Below are positions 18,461 through 28,163 of a stretch of 64,000 nt of DNA, piece by piece. Within the stretch, counting starts at the first letter, position 1. Every line of letters starts with the position of its first letter. The DNA lies in NCBI RefSeq assembly GCF_021398735.1, contig NZ_CP090349.1, positions 2,238,501-2,302,500 of the forward strand, read 5' to 3'. The notes below the pieces were generated by a model. That model made no database searches and was not told where the DNA came from. It worked only from the letters and a program-made list of their open reading frames with translations. The stretch is from Methylobacterium oryzae (GTDB lineage Bacteria > Pseudomonadota > Alphaproteobacteria > Rhizobiales > Beijerinckiaceae). The position numbers and the translations under genes are program-made.

Positions 18461-19866
18461 GCGGGCTGGAGCGGCTCCGCGCGCGGCTGCGTCCGAAGAC
18501 CATCGCGGGCCAGATCGCGCTCCTCGTGGTCGCCGGCATCGCCGTGGCGCACGTGGTCGCCACCGCGGCGTTCCTGATGCTGCACGAGTCGCAGAATCCC
18601 GACACGCTGCCGGGCGTGGCCGCGAGCCGCCTCGGCGTTCTGGTGAGACTCATGGACGCCGCCGACCCGGCGGCGCGACCGGCGCTGCTGGCGAGCGGCC
18701 GCAGCCTGCCGCTGATCCAAGTCGAGCCCTGGGACGGGACGGTGCCGCCGGGGGCGAAGCCGGCCCCCGACCTGCCGGTGATCCGCAAGCTGCGCTACGG
18801 CGCCGGCCGGCCGGTGACGATCACCGATCTCGCCGCGGCCGACCCGGCGCGCGACAAGTCGGACGGCCGCCTCCATATCGGCATCGTCACGCCGGCGGGT
18901 GTGCGGGTCCAGGCGACGCTGCCGAACGATCCTCTGCGGGGACCCCGCCAGGGGGCGCTGATCTTCACCGTGGTGTTCCTGGCGCTGACGCTGGCGCTGC
19001 TCTGCGTCTGGGCCACGCGCGCCCTCACGGCGCCGCTGAAGCGGCTCGCCGGCGCGGCGGAAGCCTTCGGCGCCCGCGACGACCACGTGGCGCTGCCGGA
19101 GGCGGGGCCGCGCGAGGTGCTCGCCGTGTCCCGGGCGCTGGACCGGATGCGGTCGCGCGTCCGTCGCCTGATCGACGACCGGACGCAGATGCTGGCGGCG
19201 ATCAGCCACGACCTGCGCACGCCGATCACCCGGCTGCGCCTGCGCGCCGAGTTCATCGAGGACGAGAACGCCCGGGCCTCGACCCTGCGCGACCTCGACC
19301 AGATGAACGGCCTCGTCGAGGCGGCGCTCTCCTTCGTGCGCGACGGCCAGATCCGCGACGCGAACAGCCACAGCCTCGTGGATCTCGCCTCGGTGGTGCA
19401 GACGGTCTGCGACGACTTCTCGGATTTCGGCGCCCCGGTCAGCGTCAGCCGCAGCCGGCACGTCCTGGTCCAGGGCCGGCCCGAGGAACTCCAGCGGGCG
19501 GTGACGAACCTCGTGGACAACGCCGTGAAGTACGGCGGCCGGGCCGACGTGCAGATGGAGGCCTCCGAGCGCGGCGTCCGGGTCTGCATCCTGGACAACG
19601 GCCCGGGGATCCCGGAGGCGGAGCGCGAGGCGATGCTCCAGCCCTTCGTGCGCGGCGACCGGGCGCGCAATCTCAACGAGGCCAGCGGCTTCGGCCTCGG
19701 CCTCTCGATCGTGCAGGCCATCGTCGAGGCCCATAACGGGCGCCTGCGGCTGGAGAACCGCCCCGAGGGCGGGCTCTGCGCGGCGATCGAGCTGCCCCTG
19801 GCCGCCCAGGCCTTCGCGGGGCGCGCGGCGCAGAAGCCCGCGCCGCTCCCGGCCGAGGCGGCCTGA
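18457..19866 (+). CDS. Membrane sensor histidine kinase (EnvZ-like)
   Basis: The 469-residue kinase should sense an envelope signal and phosphorylate the regulator encoded just upstream. TM1 spans about residues 18-41 and TM2 about 166-187 (FTVVFLALTLALLCVWA), framing a periplasmic domain of about 125 residues. A HAMP domain follows. The phosphoacceptor His is in AAISHDLRTPITRL near residue 251. ATP-binding boxes are NLVDNAVKYGG (about 350), LDNGPGIPE, and GFGLGLSIVQAIV near the end. Its ATG overlaps the regulator's stop, giving tight co-translation. The ligand is unknown. Confidence 0.9.
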   Translation: MSGLERLRARLRPKTIAGQIALLVVAGIAVAHVVATAAFLMLHESQNPDTLPGVAASRLGVLVRLMDAADPAARPALLASGRSLPLIQVEPWDGTVPPGAKPAPDLPVIRKLRYGAGRPVTITDLAAADPARDKSDGRLHIGIVTPAGVRVQATLPNDPLRGPRQGALIFTVVFLALTLALLCVWATRALTAPLKRLAGAAEAFGARDDHVALPEAGPREVLAVSRALDRMRSRVRRLIDDRTQMLAAISHDLRTPITRLRLRAEFIEDENARASTLRDLDQMNGLVEAALSFVRDGQIRDANSHSLVDLASVVQTVCDDFSDFGAPVSVSRSRHVLVQGRPEELQRAVTNLVDNAVKYGGRADVQMEASERGVRVCILDNGPGIPEAEREAMLQPFVRGDRARNLNEASGFGLGLSIVQAIVEAHNGRLRLENRPEGGLCAAIELPLAAQAFAGRAAQKPAPLPAEAA

Positions 19867-19890
19867 GGCCGCCTCGAGTCCCGTCCGCTT

Positions 19891-22047
19891 CTACGCCGCC
19901 CGCACGTTGCGGAGGAACTGCGCCACCTCGGCGCGGAGCTGCTCCGAGCGCGTCGCCAGCGAGTCGGACGCCTGCGCGACCGAGTCCGCGGCCTCGCCGG
20001 CATCGCCAGCGACCCGCGCGACCTCGGCGATCTCCAGGGTCATCGTGCCGGTGCCGGCCGACGCCTGCCCCATGCTGCGCACGATGTCCTGCGTGGTGAC
20101 GCCCTGCTGGTCCACCGCGGCGGCGATGCTGGTCGACACCTGGTTCATCGCCTCGATCTGGGCGGTGATGCCCTGGATCGCCCCGGCCGCGTCGCCCGTG
20201 ACCGTCTGGATCGAGGCGACCTGACGGCTGATCTCCTCGGTGGCGCGGGTGGTCTGCGCGGCGAGTTCCTTGACCTCGGCGGCGACCACCGCGAAGCCGC
20301 GGCCCGCCTCGCCGGCGCGGGCGGCCTCGATCGTGGCGTTGAGCGCCAGCAGGTTCGTCTGCCCGGCGATGGTCGAGACCATGCCGACCACGTCGCCGAT
20401 GCGCGTCGCGGCGGCGGCGAGGTCGGTCATGGTCTGCTCGGCCCGGCGGGCCTCGCCGACGGCGGTGGCGGACATGCCGGCGGCCTGCTCGACCTGCCGG
20501 CCGATCTCCTGGACGGTCGCGCCGAGTTCCTCGGCCGCGGCCGCCACGGTGTTGACGTTGTCGGAGGTCTGCTGCGCAGCCCCGGCGACGCTGGTCGAGC
20601 GCTCGGAGGTGCTGGAGACCGCGGCGCGCATCGTGTCCGAGGCGCCCTGAAGCTCCGTGACGGCGCCGGTCAGGCCCTCGACGATGCCGCCGACCGAGTG
20701 CTCGAAGCCGTCGGCCAGCTGCTTGAGCATGGCGCGCCGGCTCTGCTCCTCGCGCAGGCGCGCGGCCTCGGTGGTCTGGAGCTGCTGGGCGGCCTCCTCC
20801 AGCGACATGTCGCGGATCGTGACCACGGCGCGGGCGATGTCGCCGATCTCGTCCCGCCGCGCGCTGCCCGGCACGTCGGTCAGCGCCTGGCGATCGGCGA
20901 GGGCCTTGAGGGCGCGGGTGAGGGCACCGAGCGGCGCCACGATCGACCGGGCGAGCAGCAGGCCGAGCAGCGCCGTTCCGGCGAGCACGAACAGGCCGGT
21001 CAGGATCAGCGTGCGCGACAGGGCCTGGACCGCGTCGATCGCCTCGGCCTGGGTCTGCTCCGCCACCACCGTCCAGGGCGCGCCCAGGACGGTCACCGGC
21101 GAGGCGGCCGCCATGTGGGTGCCGTTCTCCGCCGCGAAGTCGACGGGACCGCCGGCCTTGACCCGGTCGGCGGCGAGGCCGATCCCGGCGAGGCCCGCGC
21201 CGGCACGCACGCCGGGGTTCAACGGCGGGTTGCTGCGCAGCAGGCCGTCCGCGCCGACCGCCAGGATCTGGCCCGTGTCGCCGAGACCGGTCCGCTTCGA
21301 CAGCGTCTGGTCGAACAGGGCCGGCGTGACCCGCATGACGATGAAGCCGATCCGCTCGGCGGCCTGCGCGGTGCCCATGGCGACGTTGGCACGCTTGGTC
21401 ATGGCGCGGCCGAGGAAGGCGGCCGGGACCCCGTCCACCGGGTAGGCGGCGAAATCCTCGTACAGGACCGCGCCCGGGTCGGCGGATTTCAGGCGTTCGA
21501 CGAGGCGCGTGAGCGCCGTCCCCGCCAAGCCGTCCTCCGTGACCGCTTTGCCGAAATCGGCGCCCTTCGTCGTGGTGTAGTCGATCCGGCCGTTGTCATC
21601 GATGAACATCAGGTCGGCGTAGCCCGGCTGGGCGACGAGCTTGCGCGCCACCTCCTGAACCTTGACGTGCCGGCGGGCATACATCGACGACATGCCGCTG
21701 CCGTCGAGGGCGACCCGCGCCTCGGCGGTCTGCGGCGCGCGGAACGCCGCGATGACGCTCTCGGTGTCGGGCTTCGCCGGGTCGAGGTTCTCGAGCAGGT
21801 CGGGGAAGTTCGAGACGATCTGCGGGTGGGCCGCCACCGCCAGGAAGTCGGCCTGCGCCCGATCCGCCACCAGCTCGATCGCGTCCCGGCGCGCCGCCGC
21901 GGCGAGTTCGAGGCGCTCGTGGGCGGCGGTCATCAGACCCGCCCGCGCCGAGTACCAGCTGAATCCGCCCATGGCGGTGGCGCTCAGGAGCGCCAGGCCG
22001 ACGGTCGTCGCGGGAAGGCGCGTGCTCAGCCGCGATAGCGAGATCAT
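19891..22047 (-). CDS. Methyl-accepting chemotaxis protein (large periplasmic sensor)
   Basis: This 718-residue chemoreceptor signals through CheW/CheA. TM1 lies in residues about 13-32 and TM2 around 340-362 (LILTGLFVLAGTALLGLLL), enclosing a periplasmic domain of about 310 residues consistent with a double Cache fold. A HAMP domain follows, then the signalling hairpin with [23 protein letters not shown] at about 565-590. The ATG at 22047 is chosen because it has an AGGGG site and is followed directly by the first TM segment. A perfect inverted repeat sits just upstream. No CheW-binding pentapeptide is seen at the C terminus. The gene converges on the histidine kinase gene. Confidence 0.9.
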   Translation of the reverse strand: MISLSRLSTRLPATTVGLALLSATAMGGFSWYSARAGLMTAAHERLELAAAARRDAIELVADRAQADFLAVAAHPQIVSNFPDLLENLDPAKPDTESVIAAFRAPQTAEARVALDGSGMSSMYARRHVKVQEVARKLVAQPGYADLMFIDDNGRIDYTTTKGADFGKAVTEDGLAGTALTRLVERLKSADPGAVLYEDFAAYPVDGVPAAFLGRAMTKRANVAMGTAQAAERIGFIVMRVTPALFDQTLSKRTGLGDTGQILAVGADGLLRSNPPLNPGVRAGAGLAGIGLAADRVKAGGPVDFAAENGTHMAAASPVTVLGAPWTVVAEQTQAEAIDAVQALSRTLILTGLFVLAGTALLGLLLARSIVAPLGALTRALKALADRQALTDVPGSARRDEIGDIARAVVTIRDMSLEEAAQQLQTTEAARLREEQSRRAMLKQLADGFEHSVGGIVEGLTGAVTELQGASDTMRAAVSSTSERSTSVAGAAQQTSDNVNTVAAAAEELGATVQEIGRQVEQAAGMSATAVGEARRAEQTMTDLAAAATRIGDVVGMVSTIAGQTNLLALNATIEAARAGEAGRGFAVVAAEVKELAAQTTRATEEISRQVASIQTVTGDAAGAIQGITAQIEAMNQVSTSIAAAVDQQGVTTQDIVRSMGQASAGTGTMTLEIAEVARVAGDAGEAADSVAQASDSLATRSEQLRAEVAQFLRNVRAA

Positions 22048-22069
22048 GATGCCCCTGTACTCTTTGGAA

Positions 22070-22092
22070 GATTGGTTTGACGTGAACCAATC
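22070..22092. repeat. Inverted repeat before chemoreceptor gene
   Basis: GATTGGTT and AACCAATC form a perfect 8-bp inverted repeat with a 7-base spacer, 23 bases upstream of the chemoreceptor start. It could be an operator or a hairpin in the 5' leader. Confidence 0.6.
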
Positions 22093-22462
22093 GCCCAATC
22101 CTTATAAAAATCTCGTAAACACCGATACACCGCTCAAAACTTGAGCACACGCGGAACATACAACTTAAAGAACAGTCTAGGCACCATGATTCCAAGTTGT
22201 GAATGGTCGAGAGCCCGTTCCGGCAAGATTTCGCCGCGCGGGTCGTCACGGACGCCCGCGCGGCGTTGAGGGATGCGCGGCATCCGGCGAAGTTTCGGCC
22301 AGCCCGTTTCGGGCAGCCCGTCCTCCCGCGGCCGCCCCGGACACACCGTCACGGATCTTGCTGACCGATCCCGTCTCGCGGTCGGCGTCATCGGCCGGTT
22401 ATGAGTCCGGGTGGTAGAGCGGCCGCGGAGAACGGTCGCTTCGTGACGGCGATGGAGGTGGG
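22093..22462. other. Chemoreceptor/arginase divergent intergenic region
   Basis: The part near 22095-22190 is AT-rich, with TTATAAG on the minus strand as a possible -10 element for the chemoreceptor gene. The remainder before arginase shows no supported gene or riboswitch. Confidence 0.4.
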
Positions 22463-23431
22463 ATGAGCGGCGAAGACCAGCCGGACCGGGCGCGCAGCAT
22501 CGCGCTGATCGGGGCCCCGATCGAGGTCGGGACCAGCGAGGCCGGCGCCCTCATGGGCCCGGCGGCCCTGCGCACGGCCGGGCTGGTGCGGGCGCTCGCC
22601 GAACTCGGCCACGCGATCGCGGATCGCGGCGACGTCGCCCCGGACGGACCCGCCGGGACGCGCGGGCTGGACGGTGTCGCCGCCTGGACGCGGGCCCTGT
22701 CCCGCGCCGTGGAGGACGCCCTCGACGCGGGGGCGCTGCCGCTGACCGCCGGCGGCGATCACAGCCTGTCCCTGGGCTCCGTCGACGGGGTGATGCGGCA
22801 CTGCGCGCGGCGCGGCCAGCCCGTCTTCGTCCTCTGGCTCGACGCCCACGCCGACTTCAACACGCCGGCGACCTCGCCCTCCGGCAACGTCCACGGCATG
22901 CCGCTCGCCGCCCTGTGCGGCGAGCCGGGCTTCCCGCCGCTCTTCGCCGAGCCGGCGCCGGCGCCCCTGCCGCCCGCCGACGTCCACCTGTTCGGCCTCC
23001 GGTCGATCGATGCCGGCGAGCGCGCCCTCGTGACGGCGCGCCGGGTCGGCGTCACCGACATGCGCACGATCGACGAGTTCGGCGTCGTGGCGCCCCTGCG
23101 GCAGGTGCTCGACCGCGTCGCCGCGCGGGGCGCGCATCTCCATGTCAGCCTCGACATCGACTTCCTCGATCCGTCGATCGCCCCGGCCGTGGGCACCACC
23201 GTTCCGGGCGGCGCCACCTTCCGGGAGGCCCATCTGATCATGGAGATGCTCCACGATTCCGGTCTGGTCCGCTCCCTCGACGTGGTGGAGCTCAACCCCT
23301 TCCTCGACGAGCGCGGCCGCAGCGCCCGGGTGCTGGTCGAGCTGGTGGCCAGCCTGTTCGGCCGGCGCATCCTCGACCGGCCGACCCTGCCGATCGAGGC
23401 CGTTCCGGCAGAGCCGGCCGGGCGCGCCTGA
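22463..23431 (+). CDS. Arginase
   Basis: The 322-residue ureohydrolase should convert L-arginine to ornithine and urea with a binuclear manganese centre. Metal-ligand motifs are GGDHS (97-101), DAHADFN (127-133) and DIDFLDP (231-237). The arginase-type substrate loop SGNVHGM (140-146) argues for arginase over agmatinase. A conserved Glu is in VVELNP near 275. A GGAGGTGGG site precedes the ATG. The stop overlaps the start of ureD by one base, linking urea production to urease maturation. Confidence 0.9.
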   Translation: MSGEDQPDRARSIALIGAPIEVGTSEAGALMGPAALRTAGLVRALAELGHAIADRGDVAPDGPAGTRGLDGVAAWTRALSRAVEDALDAGALPLTAGGDHSLSLGSVDGVMRHCARRGQPVFVLWLDAHADFNTPATSPSGNVHGMPLAALCGEPGFPPLFAEPAPAPLPPADVHLFGLRSIDAGERALVTARRVGVTDMRTIDEFGVVAPLRQVLDRVAARGAHLHVSLDIDFLDPSIAPAVGTTVPGGATFREAHLIMEMLHDSGLVRSLDVVELNPFLDERGRSARVLVELVASLFGRRILDRPTLPIEAVPAEPAGRA

Positions 23432-24291
23432 TGCACGGCACTCTCGCGCCCTCATCCGCGCCCGAGATGACCGCGCCCGCGCGCCAGCGCTCGGACGGGC
23501 GCGTCCAGCTGCGTGTCGGACTGGCCCGTCCGGGCGGCGGGACGCGCATCCTGGATCTGGCAGAAGCCGGGCCGTCGCGGCTGCGCTTCCCCCGGGGCAC
23601 CGGCGCGCCGGAGGCGGTCCTCGTCAACACGGCGGGCGGCGTCGCCTGCGGCGACACCTTCGCCATCGACCTCACGCTCGAACCGGGGGCCGAGCTGGTT
23701 CTGACCACGACGGCGGCCGAGAAGATCTATCGCTCTGACGGCCCCGTGAGCCGCATCGTCAACACGCTGAATCTGGGGGAGGGGGCCGGCCTCGCCTGGT
23801 TGCCGCAGGAGACGATCCTGTTCGATCGGGCCCGGGTGCGGCGGCGCTTCGTGGCCGATCTCGCCGAGGGGGCCGCGCTGCTCGCCGTGGAGGTCGTGGC
23901 GTTCGGCCGCGCCGCCCGGGGCGAGCGGATCGGCGACGGGCTGTTCGCGGATTCCTGGCGGATCCGCCGGGGCGGGCGCCTCGCCTACGCCGACGACCTC
24001 CTGCTGGAGGGGCCGATCAGCGACCACCTCGCTCGCCCGGCCATCGGCGGCGGCGCCCGCGCCTGCGCGACGATCCTCGACCTCTCCGCCGGGGCGGAGG
24101 CGCGCCTCGAGGAGGCGCGGACCCGGCTGGCCGAGGCCGCGTCGCCCGGGACGACGGCGGCGGCGAGCGCCTGGAACGGCCATCTGGCGGTCCGCGCGCT
24201 GGGCGACGCGGTCGGGCCCCTGCGCGGGCTCGTCGCCCGCTTCCTCGCGGGCTACCGCGGCCTGCCGATGCCGCGGGTCTGGCAGAGCTGA
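23431..24291 (+). CDS. ureD: Urease accessory protein UreD
   Basis: This 286-residue protein matches UreD, the scaffold that binds apo-urease and, with UreF and UreG, delivers nickel to the active site. Recognisable parts are LVNTAGGVACGDTF near residue 65, LTTTAAEKIYRSDG near 90, and LPQETILFDRARVRRRF near 120, as in UreD/UreH. The ATG sits in a TGATG overlap with arginase, so the two are one operon. No ureABC, ureE, ureF or ureG gene is in the window, so this copy is separated from urease structural genes or pairs with a cluster elsewhere. Confidence 0.9.
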   Translation: MHGTLAPSSAPEMTAPARQRSDGRVQLRVGLARPGGGTRILDLAEAGPSRLRFPRGTGAPEAVLVNTAGGVACGDTFAIDLTLEPGAELVLTTTAAEKIYRSDGPVSRIVNTLNLGEGAGLAWLPQETILFDRARVRRRFVADLAEGAALLAVEVVAFGRAARGERIGDGLFADSWRIRRGGRLAYADDLLLEGPISDHLARPAIGGGARACATILDLSAGAEARLEEARTRLAEAASPGTTAAASAWNGHLAVRALGDAVGPLRGLVARFLAGYRGLPMPRVWQS

Positions 24292-24408
24292 CGCGGTCCG
24301 CGCGATCCGGGCCTCGGGGCCGTTGCCTGCGACCGCCGACCTCTGCTAGAGACGCGCACCCGGAGCTGTCCGCCAAGCTCCGGACGGGACGGCAGCGCCG
24401 TTCGGGAA

Positions 24409-24482
24409 GGCCTCGTGGCGGAGTGGTTACGCAGAGGACTGCAAATCCTTGCACCCCGGTTCGATTCCGGGCGAGGCCTCCA
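24409..24482 (+). tRNA. tRNA-Cys (GCA)
   Basis: The acceptor GGCCTCG pairs perfectly with CGAGGCC. The anticodon loop CTGCAAA gives anticodon GCA, the T loop is TTCGATT, and the 3' CCA is encoded. It lies between ureD and a chemoreceptor gene. Confidence 0.97.
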
Positions 24483-24530
24483 TCCTTCCCAGACAGATTG
24501 TGCCGGCCGTGACGGGCCGGTGCGCGCCCG

Positions 24531-26210
24531 TCAGGCGCCGTGGACCTCCACCATGAAGGTCTCGATCGCCCGCTGCAGGCTGTGGGTCCCGGCATTGACC
24601 CGGGCGGCGCTGCCGCGCACCTGCCCGGCCTGCGCCTCGTTGGACGCGGCCGCGGCCTGAACGCCCGCTACGCTCTCGGAGACCTGTCGGGCCTCCGCGG
24701 CCGCGCCGAAGATCGCCCGCGCGATCTCCTGGCTGGCCTGCCCCTGCTGGTCGGTGGCGTCCGCGACCTCGGAGGCGATCAGGCTCATCCGGGCGATGGT
24801 CTCGCCGATCGTGCCGATGGCGCCGACCGTGCGCCCGGCGGCCCCCTGGATCGCCCCGACCTGCCCGGTGATGCGGTCGGTGGCGAGCGCCGTCTGGCCG
24901 GCCAGCGCCTTCACCTCCGCGGCGACCACCGCGAATCCCCGCCCCGCGGCGCCCGCGCGGGCCGCCTCGATCGTGGCGTTGAGCGCGAGGAGGTTCGTCT
25001 GCTCGGCCACCTCGCGGATCAGAGTGACCACGGCGCCGATCTCCTCGGCCGCCTGCGAGAGGCTCATCACCGTCTCCTTGAGCCCCTGCGTGTCGGAGAG
25101 GGCCGAGGTGGCGATCGCGCTGGTGTGACGGACCCGCGCCTCGATCTCCCGCGCCGAGGCCGAGAGCTCCTCGGCCGCGCTGGCGATGCTGTCGACGAGG
25201 CCCGCGCTCTGCTGCGACGCTCCGGCGACGACGGCCGACTCGGCCGCCATCGCGCCCGCGTTGCCCGAGAGCGTGTCGGCCGCCGCCTGCATCGCCTCGG
25301 CCGAGTCGGCGAGATCGGTGACGGCGCGGTGCGTCTCGGCCTCGAAGGTGCGCGTGGCCGCGGCCAGGGCCTCCGCCCGGCTGCGGTCGCGGTCGCGCCG
25401 CGCCTGCGCCTCGGCGTCGAGGTCGCGCTTCTCGATCATCGCCGTCTGGAACGCCGCGATGGCGGCGGCCATCTCGCCGATCTCGTCGCGGCGGTGCGTG
25501 AACGGGATCGCGCGGCCGAGATTGTTGGCGGCGAGCGCCGTCATCCCCTCTTTGAGCCGATGCAGCGGCCGCCGCACTTGGCTCACGATGATCCAGATCG
25601 CCGCGAGGAGGCCGAACGCCAGCGCCGCGGCCGGCACGGCCACCAGGGTGATCCGCGCCCGACGGCGGTCGGCCGCGTCCGCGGCGCGACGGGCGTTCAG
25701 GCGGTTCAGCACCTCCCGTCCGAGAATGCCGATCTCGGCCACCATGCGCTCGCGGTTCTTCACGGTCGCCTCGTCGGTCGCCTGGATCAGCGCGGCCCTG
25801 GGCGAGACCGTGAGGCCGAGTTCGGCCGTATCGGTCTGGTAGGCGACGAATTCCTTGACGAAGAGGTCGAACCGCCGCCGACGGTCGGCGGGGAGTTGAT
25901 CCTCCATGGCCTCGAGGAAGGGCACCCGCACCTGCTCCACGGTGGCGAGGGCGTCGTGGAGCGCCGACAACCGTGTGCGCGCCTCCGTCGTGTCTTCCGC
26001 GGTGTAGAGGGCCGTGGCCTGCACGACCGCGTGCTCGATCGCCTGCCCCAGGGCGCCCGCCTGAAGGCCGGCGTTCCAGATCCGGTCGGTGGCGGCCGCC
26101 CGCTCCTGCTCCCAGTTCGATTGTCGAACCGCGAAGGCAGCGATGCCGATCGCCACCAGGGCCAGCAGCCCGATAACCGCGGAGAGCTTCAGGCCGAGTG
26201 AGATGCGCAT
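24531..26210 (-). CDS. Methyl-accepting chemotaxis protein (four-helix sensor)
   Basis: The 559-residue chemoreceptor has TM1 at about residues 7-28 and TM2 near 192-214 ([22 protein letters not shown]). They flank a periplasmic domain of about 160 mostly helical residues, typical of four-helix-bundle sensors. HAMP follows ([20 protein letters not shown]). The signalling tip carries [23 protein letters not shown] near 408-430. It differs from the other receptor in the window in sensor type and size, so it probably detects another ligand. It is a single gene, with no che genes nearby. Confidence 0.9.
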   Translation of the reverse strand: MRISLGLKLSAVIGLLALVAIGIAAFAVRQSNWEQERAAATDRIWNAGLQAGALGQAIEHAVVQATALYTAEDTTEARTRLSALHDALATVEQVRVPFLEAMEDQLPADRRRRFDLFVKEFVAYQTDTAELGLTVSPRAALIQATDEATVKNRERMVAEIGILGREVLNRLNARRAADAADRRRARITLVAVPAAALAFGLLAAIWIIVSQVRRPLHRLKEGMTALAANNLGRAIPFTHRRDEIGEMAAAIAAFQTAMIEKRDLDAEAQARRDRDRSRAEALAAATRTFEAETHRAVTDLADSAEAMQAAADTLSGNAGAMAAESAVVAGASQQSAGLVDSIASAAEELSASAREIEARVRHTSAIATSALSDTQGLKETVMSLSQAAEEIGAVVTLIREVAEQTNLLALNATIEAARAGAAGRGFAVVAAEVKALAGQTALATDRITGQVGAIQGAAGRTVGAIGTIGETIARMSLIASEVADATDQQGQASQEIARAIFGAAAEARQVSESVAGVQAAAASNEAQAGQVRGSAARVNAGTHSLQRAIETFMVEVHGA

Positions 26211-26528
26211 GGCGACGAGCCGCTTCTGGCCGGAGATTCGTGTGACCGCAGCTATATCGAAGCAAATCTTTTTGAACAGGTAAATATAGCCGGCAAAAAC
26301 ATTTATCTTATACTCCGAAGCTCCGAGATTTTTGCCATCGCGCAGCCCGGCTCAACCTCAGCATCCAGGGGCTCATCGGAGGAAGAATTCGTGGATCTCG
26401 GCCGGTGCCGGATTGTCAGTTCAGTCTCGCGAGCGCTGTCGGCAGATGCGCCGGCAGGCAGGAGGACTGTTTCGCCCGGACGAAGCTGGATCGCCGCGCG
26501 CCCGACCGCGCGGGACACGGGTCGGCGA
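26211..26528. other. Chemoreceptor upstream region
   Basis: AT-rich around 26250-26330, probably the chemoreceptor promoter. No supported gene. Confidence 0.35.
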
Positions 26529-26765
26529 TCACGGCAGGCGGATCTCGGTCCGACCTGGGATGCACGGCTCCGGAAGCGGTAGGGCGGCCACGATCTCGCG
26601 ACGGAGATCGTCGCGCTGGGCCTCCACGAGGTCGGGGAGGATATCGGCCTCGTGCTCGTCCAGGGCCGCGATCAGGCGGAGATGGTCGGCGCTCCACTCG
26701 AAGGCGACGCGCACCTCGCGTTCGGCGTAGGGGTCCTGTGGGTCGAGGCAGCGATGGGTCGGCAT
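26529..26765 (-). CDS. Small acidic protein, unknown
   Basis: The frame encodes 78 residues rich in Asp, Glu and Leu (WSADHLRLIAALDEHEADILPDLVEAQRDDLRREIV), which look like two amphipathic helices. No membrane segment or known domain is seen. The ribosome binding site is weak. The amino-acid composition is far more protein-like than the opposite-strand frames, so I accept it with caution. Confidence 0.45.
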   Translation of the reverse strand: MPTHRCLDPQDPYAEREVRVAFEWSADHLRLIAALDEHEADILPDLVEAQRDDLRREIVAALPLPEPCIPGRTEIRLP

Positions 26766-27033
26766 AGCGGCAGGGTCGTCACACCGGCGCGCCGGCAGGC
26801 GGTCCCCGTAGGAGCGGGAGACGACAGACGGATGACTTCCACCGGCCGCGGACCGGCAGAGCCGGCGACGGGCCTCGGCGACGATGTTGCCGATCAGTCA
26901 CATTCCGGGCCTCCCGACCTCCGCGGGAGTCGCCACGCGCTGTGTCGGGGGGTGCAGCGCGTCGGTTTGGACGCGGATCGTGCATCGAGGCCCTTGCGTC
27001 CCGCCATCCCGGTGTGTAGAGACCCCCTCGTGA

Positions 27034-27109
27034 TCCCCGATAGCTCAGTTGGTAGAGCAGGCGACTGTTAATCGCCTTGTCGCAGGTTCGAGTCCTGCTC
27101 GGGGAGCCA
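27034..27109 (+). tRNA. tRNA-Asn (GTT)
   Basis: TCCCCGA pairs with TCGGGGA. The D arm is TAGCTCAGTTGGTAGA, the anticodon loop CTGTTAA gives GTT, the T arm has GGTTCGAGTCC, and CCA is encoded. Confidence 0.97.
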
Positions 27110-27432
27110 TCCACTTACCAACATCTTGATCGAACTGAGTTTTCGGATCTCTCACCCGTCCCGGGTTCTGAGGTTCGGGAACAGCGTTGCCGTTCCGGCA
27201 TCCGTCAATACGTGCGACGTGCCGTGTTCGACTGGCGCGATGCGGGCGTGCCGGCGCCTCTGCCGACCGGTGCCGTCGCAGATCGATCCTCCACACCCCC
27301 CGCGGGATCCGGCGCGCGGTGGCGCCGACGGATGGCGGGATGTTTCGCGCGCCCTCGAACGTCTACGTCGTGCGCCCGTGCCGCCCGCCCCGTTGTGGCG
27401 CGGCGCGCTGAGCCACGACGACAGGCACGGCG
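27110..27432. other. No gene seen downstream of tRNA-Asn
   Basis: I saw no integrase fragment or repeated tRNA end here, so this tRNA shows no sign of an inserted island. Confidence 0.4.
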
Positions 27433-27678
27433 GTGATCCCGATGTCGGGCGGCATGCTCGGTTCCCTGGCCCTGGCGGCCGTCTTCACGCTGGGGTGCTT
27501 CGGCATCCACAGCGCGCGCCGGCATCCGGACGCGGTGACCATCGGTCTGTTCCTCCTGCTCGGCCTGCTCGCGTCCCTGTATGTCGGCCAGCACGTCGGA
27601 CCGGACGCGCACCATCCCACGTGGCAGCACGAGGCCCTGTATCGCGAGAGCGCGCCGACGTCGCATCCGACGATGTGA
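27433..27678 (+). CDS. Small inner-membrane protein, unknown
   Basis: The protein has 81 residues from GTG at 27433, or 78 from ATG at 27442. Two hydrophobic segments are clear: LGSLALAAVFTLGCFGI and VTIGLFLLLGLLASLYVG, joined by a short basic HSARRHPDA loop. The tail is polar and His-rich. No family is recognised. It sits in a run of small orphan genes. Confidence 0.45.
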   Translation: MIPMSGGMLGSLALAAVFTLGCFGIHSARRHPDAVTIGLFLLLGLLASLYVGQHVGPDAHHPTWQHEALYRESAPTSHPTM

Positions 27679-27804
27679 CGGATGCGGCATGGCGCTGTCG
27701 GAGCGCGCGGCGACATCGACTGTGATCGATCGCGACGACTGTCGCGTGTGGCCGATGGCCTCGCGGTGACCTAGTTCCCGGAGCCCTCCTGCGAGAGACC
27801 GGCC

Positions 27805-28047
27805 ATGGCTTTCCCCGATGCGAACGAACCCAGCGCCCCGTCGATCAGCGCCCTCGAGCTGGTCAATACCCTGATCGAGCGCAAGGAGAGCGGCGAGCCG
27901 GTCGACGCCGACATCCTGTCCTTCCTGACCGACATGGAACGGCTCGGGCTCACCGACACCGATGCCTACGCGACGCTCGACGCGTATCGGCCTGGGCCCG
28001 CACGGGGTGCGACCGGCGGGGATGACGCGAGCGAGGCGGACGCCTAG
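27805..28047 (+). CDS. Small acidic helical protein, unknown
   Basis: The 80-residue product has an amphipathic, acidic centre (LELVNTLIERKESGEP, DILSFLTDMERLGLTDTDAY) and a disordered Gly/Asp-rich end. There is no signal peptide or membrane segment. A GCGAGAG element precedes the ATG. I do not recognise the family. Confidence 0.5.
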   Translation: MAFPDANEPSAPSISALELVNTLIERKESGEPVDADILSFLTDMERLGLTDTDAYATLDAYRPGPARGATGGDDASEADA

Positions 28048-28163
28048 CGCCGGCGATCCGCCGCGCCGTCCTGGCCGGTCGTGACGATGGCACCTTCATC
28101 CCCGCCGACGCCGCGGCGGGGATGGTCCGAGCCGGATGCGGCCGTCGTCAGGACGGTCGCGGC

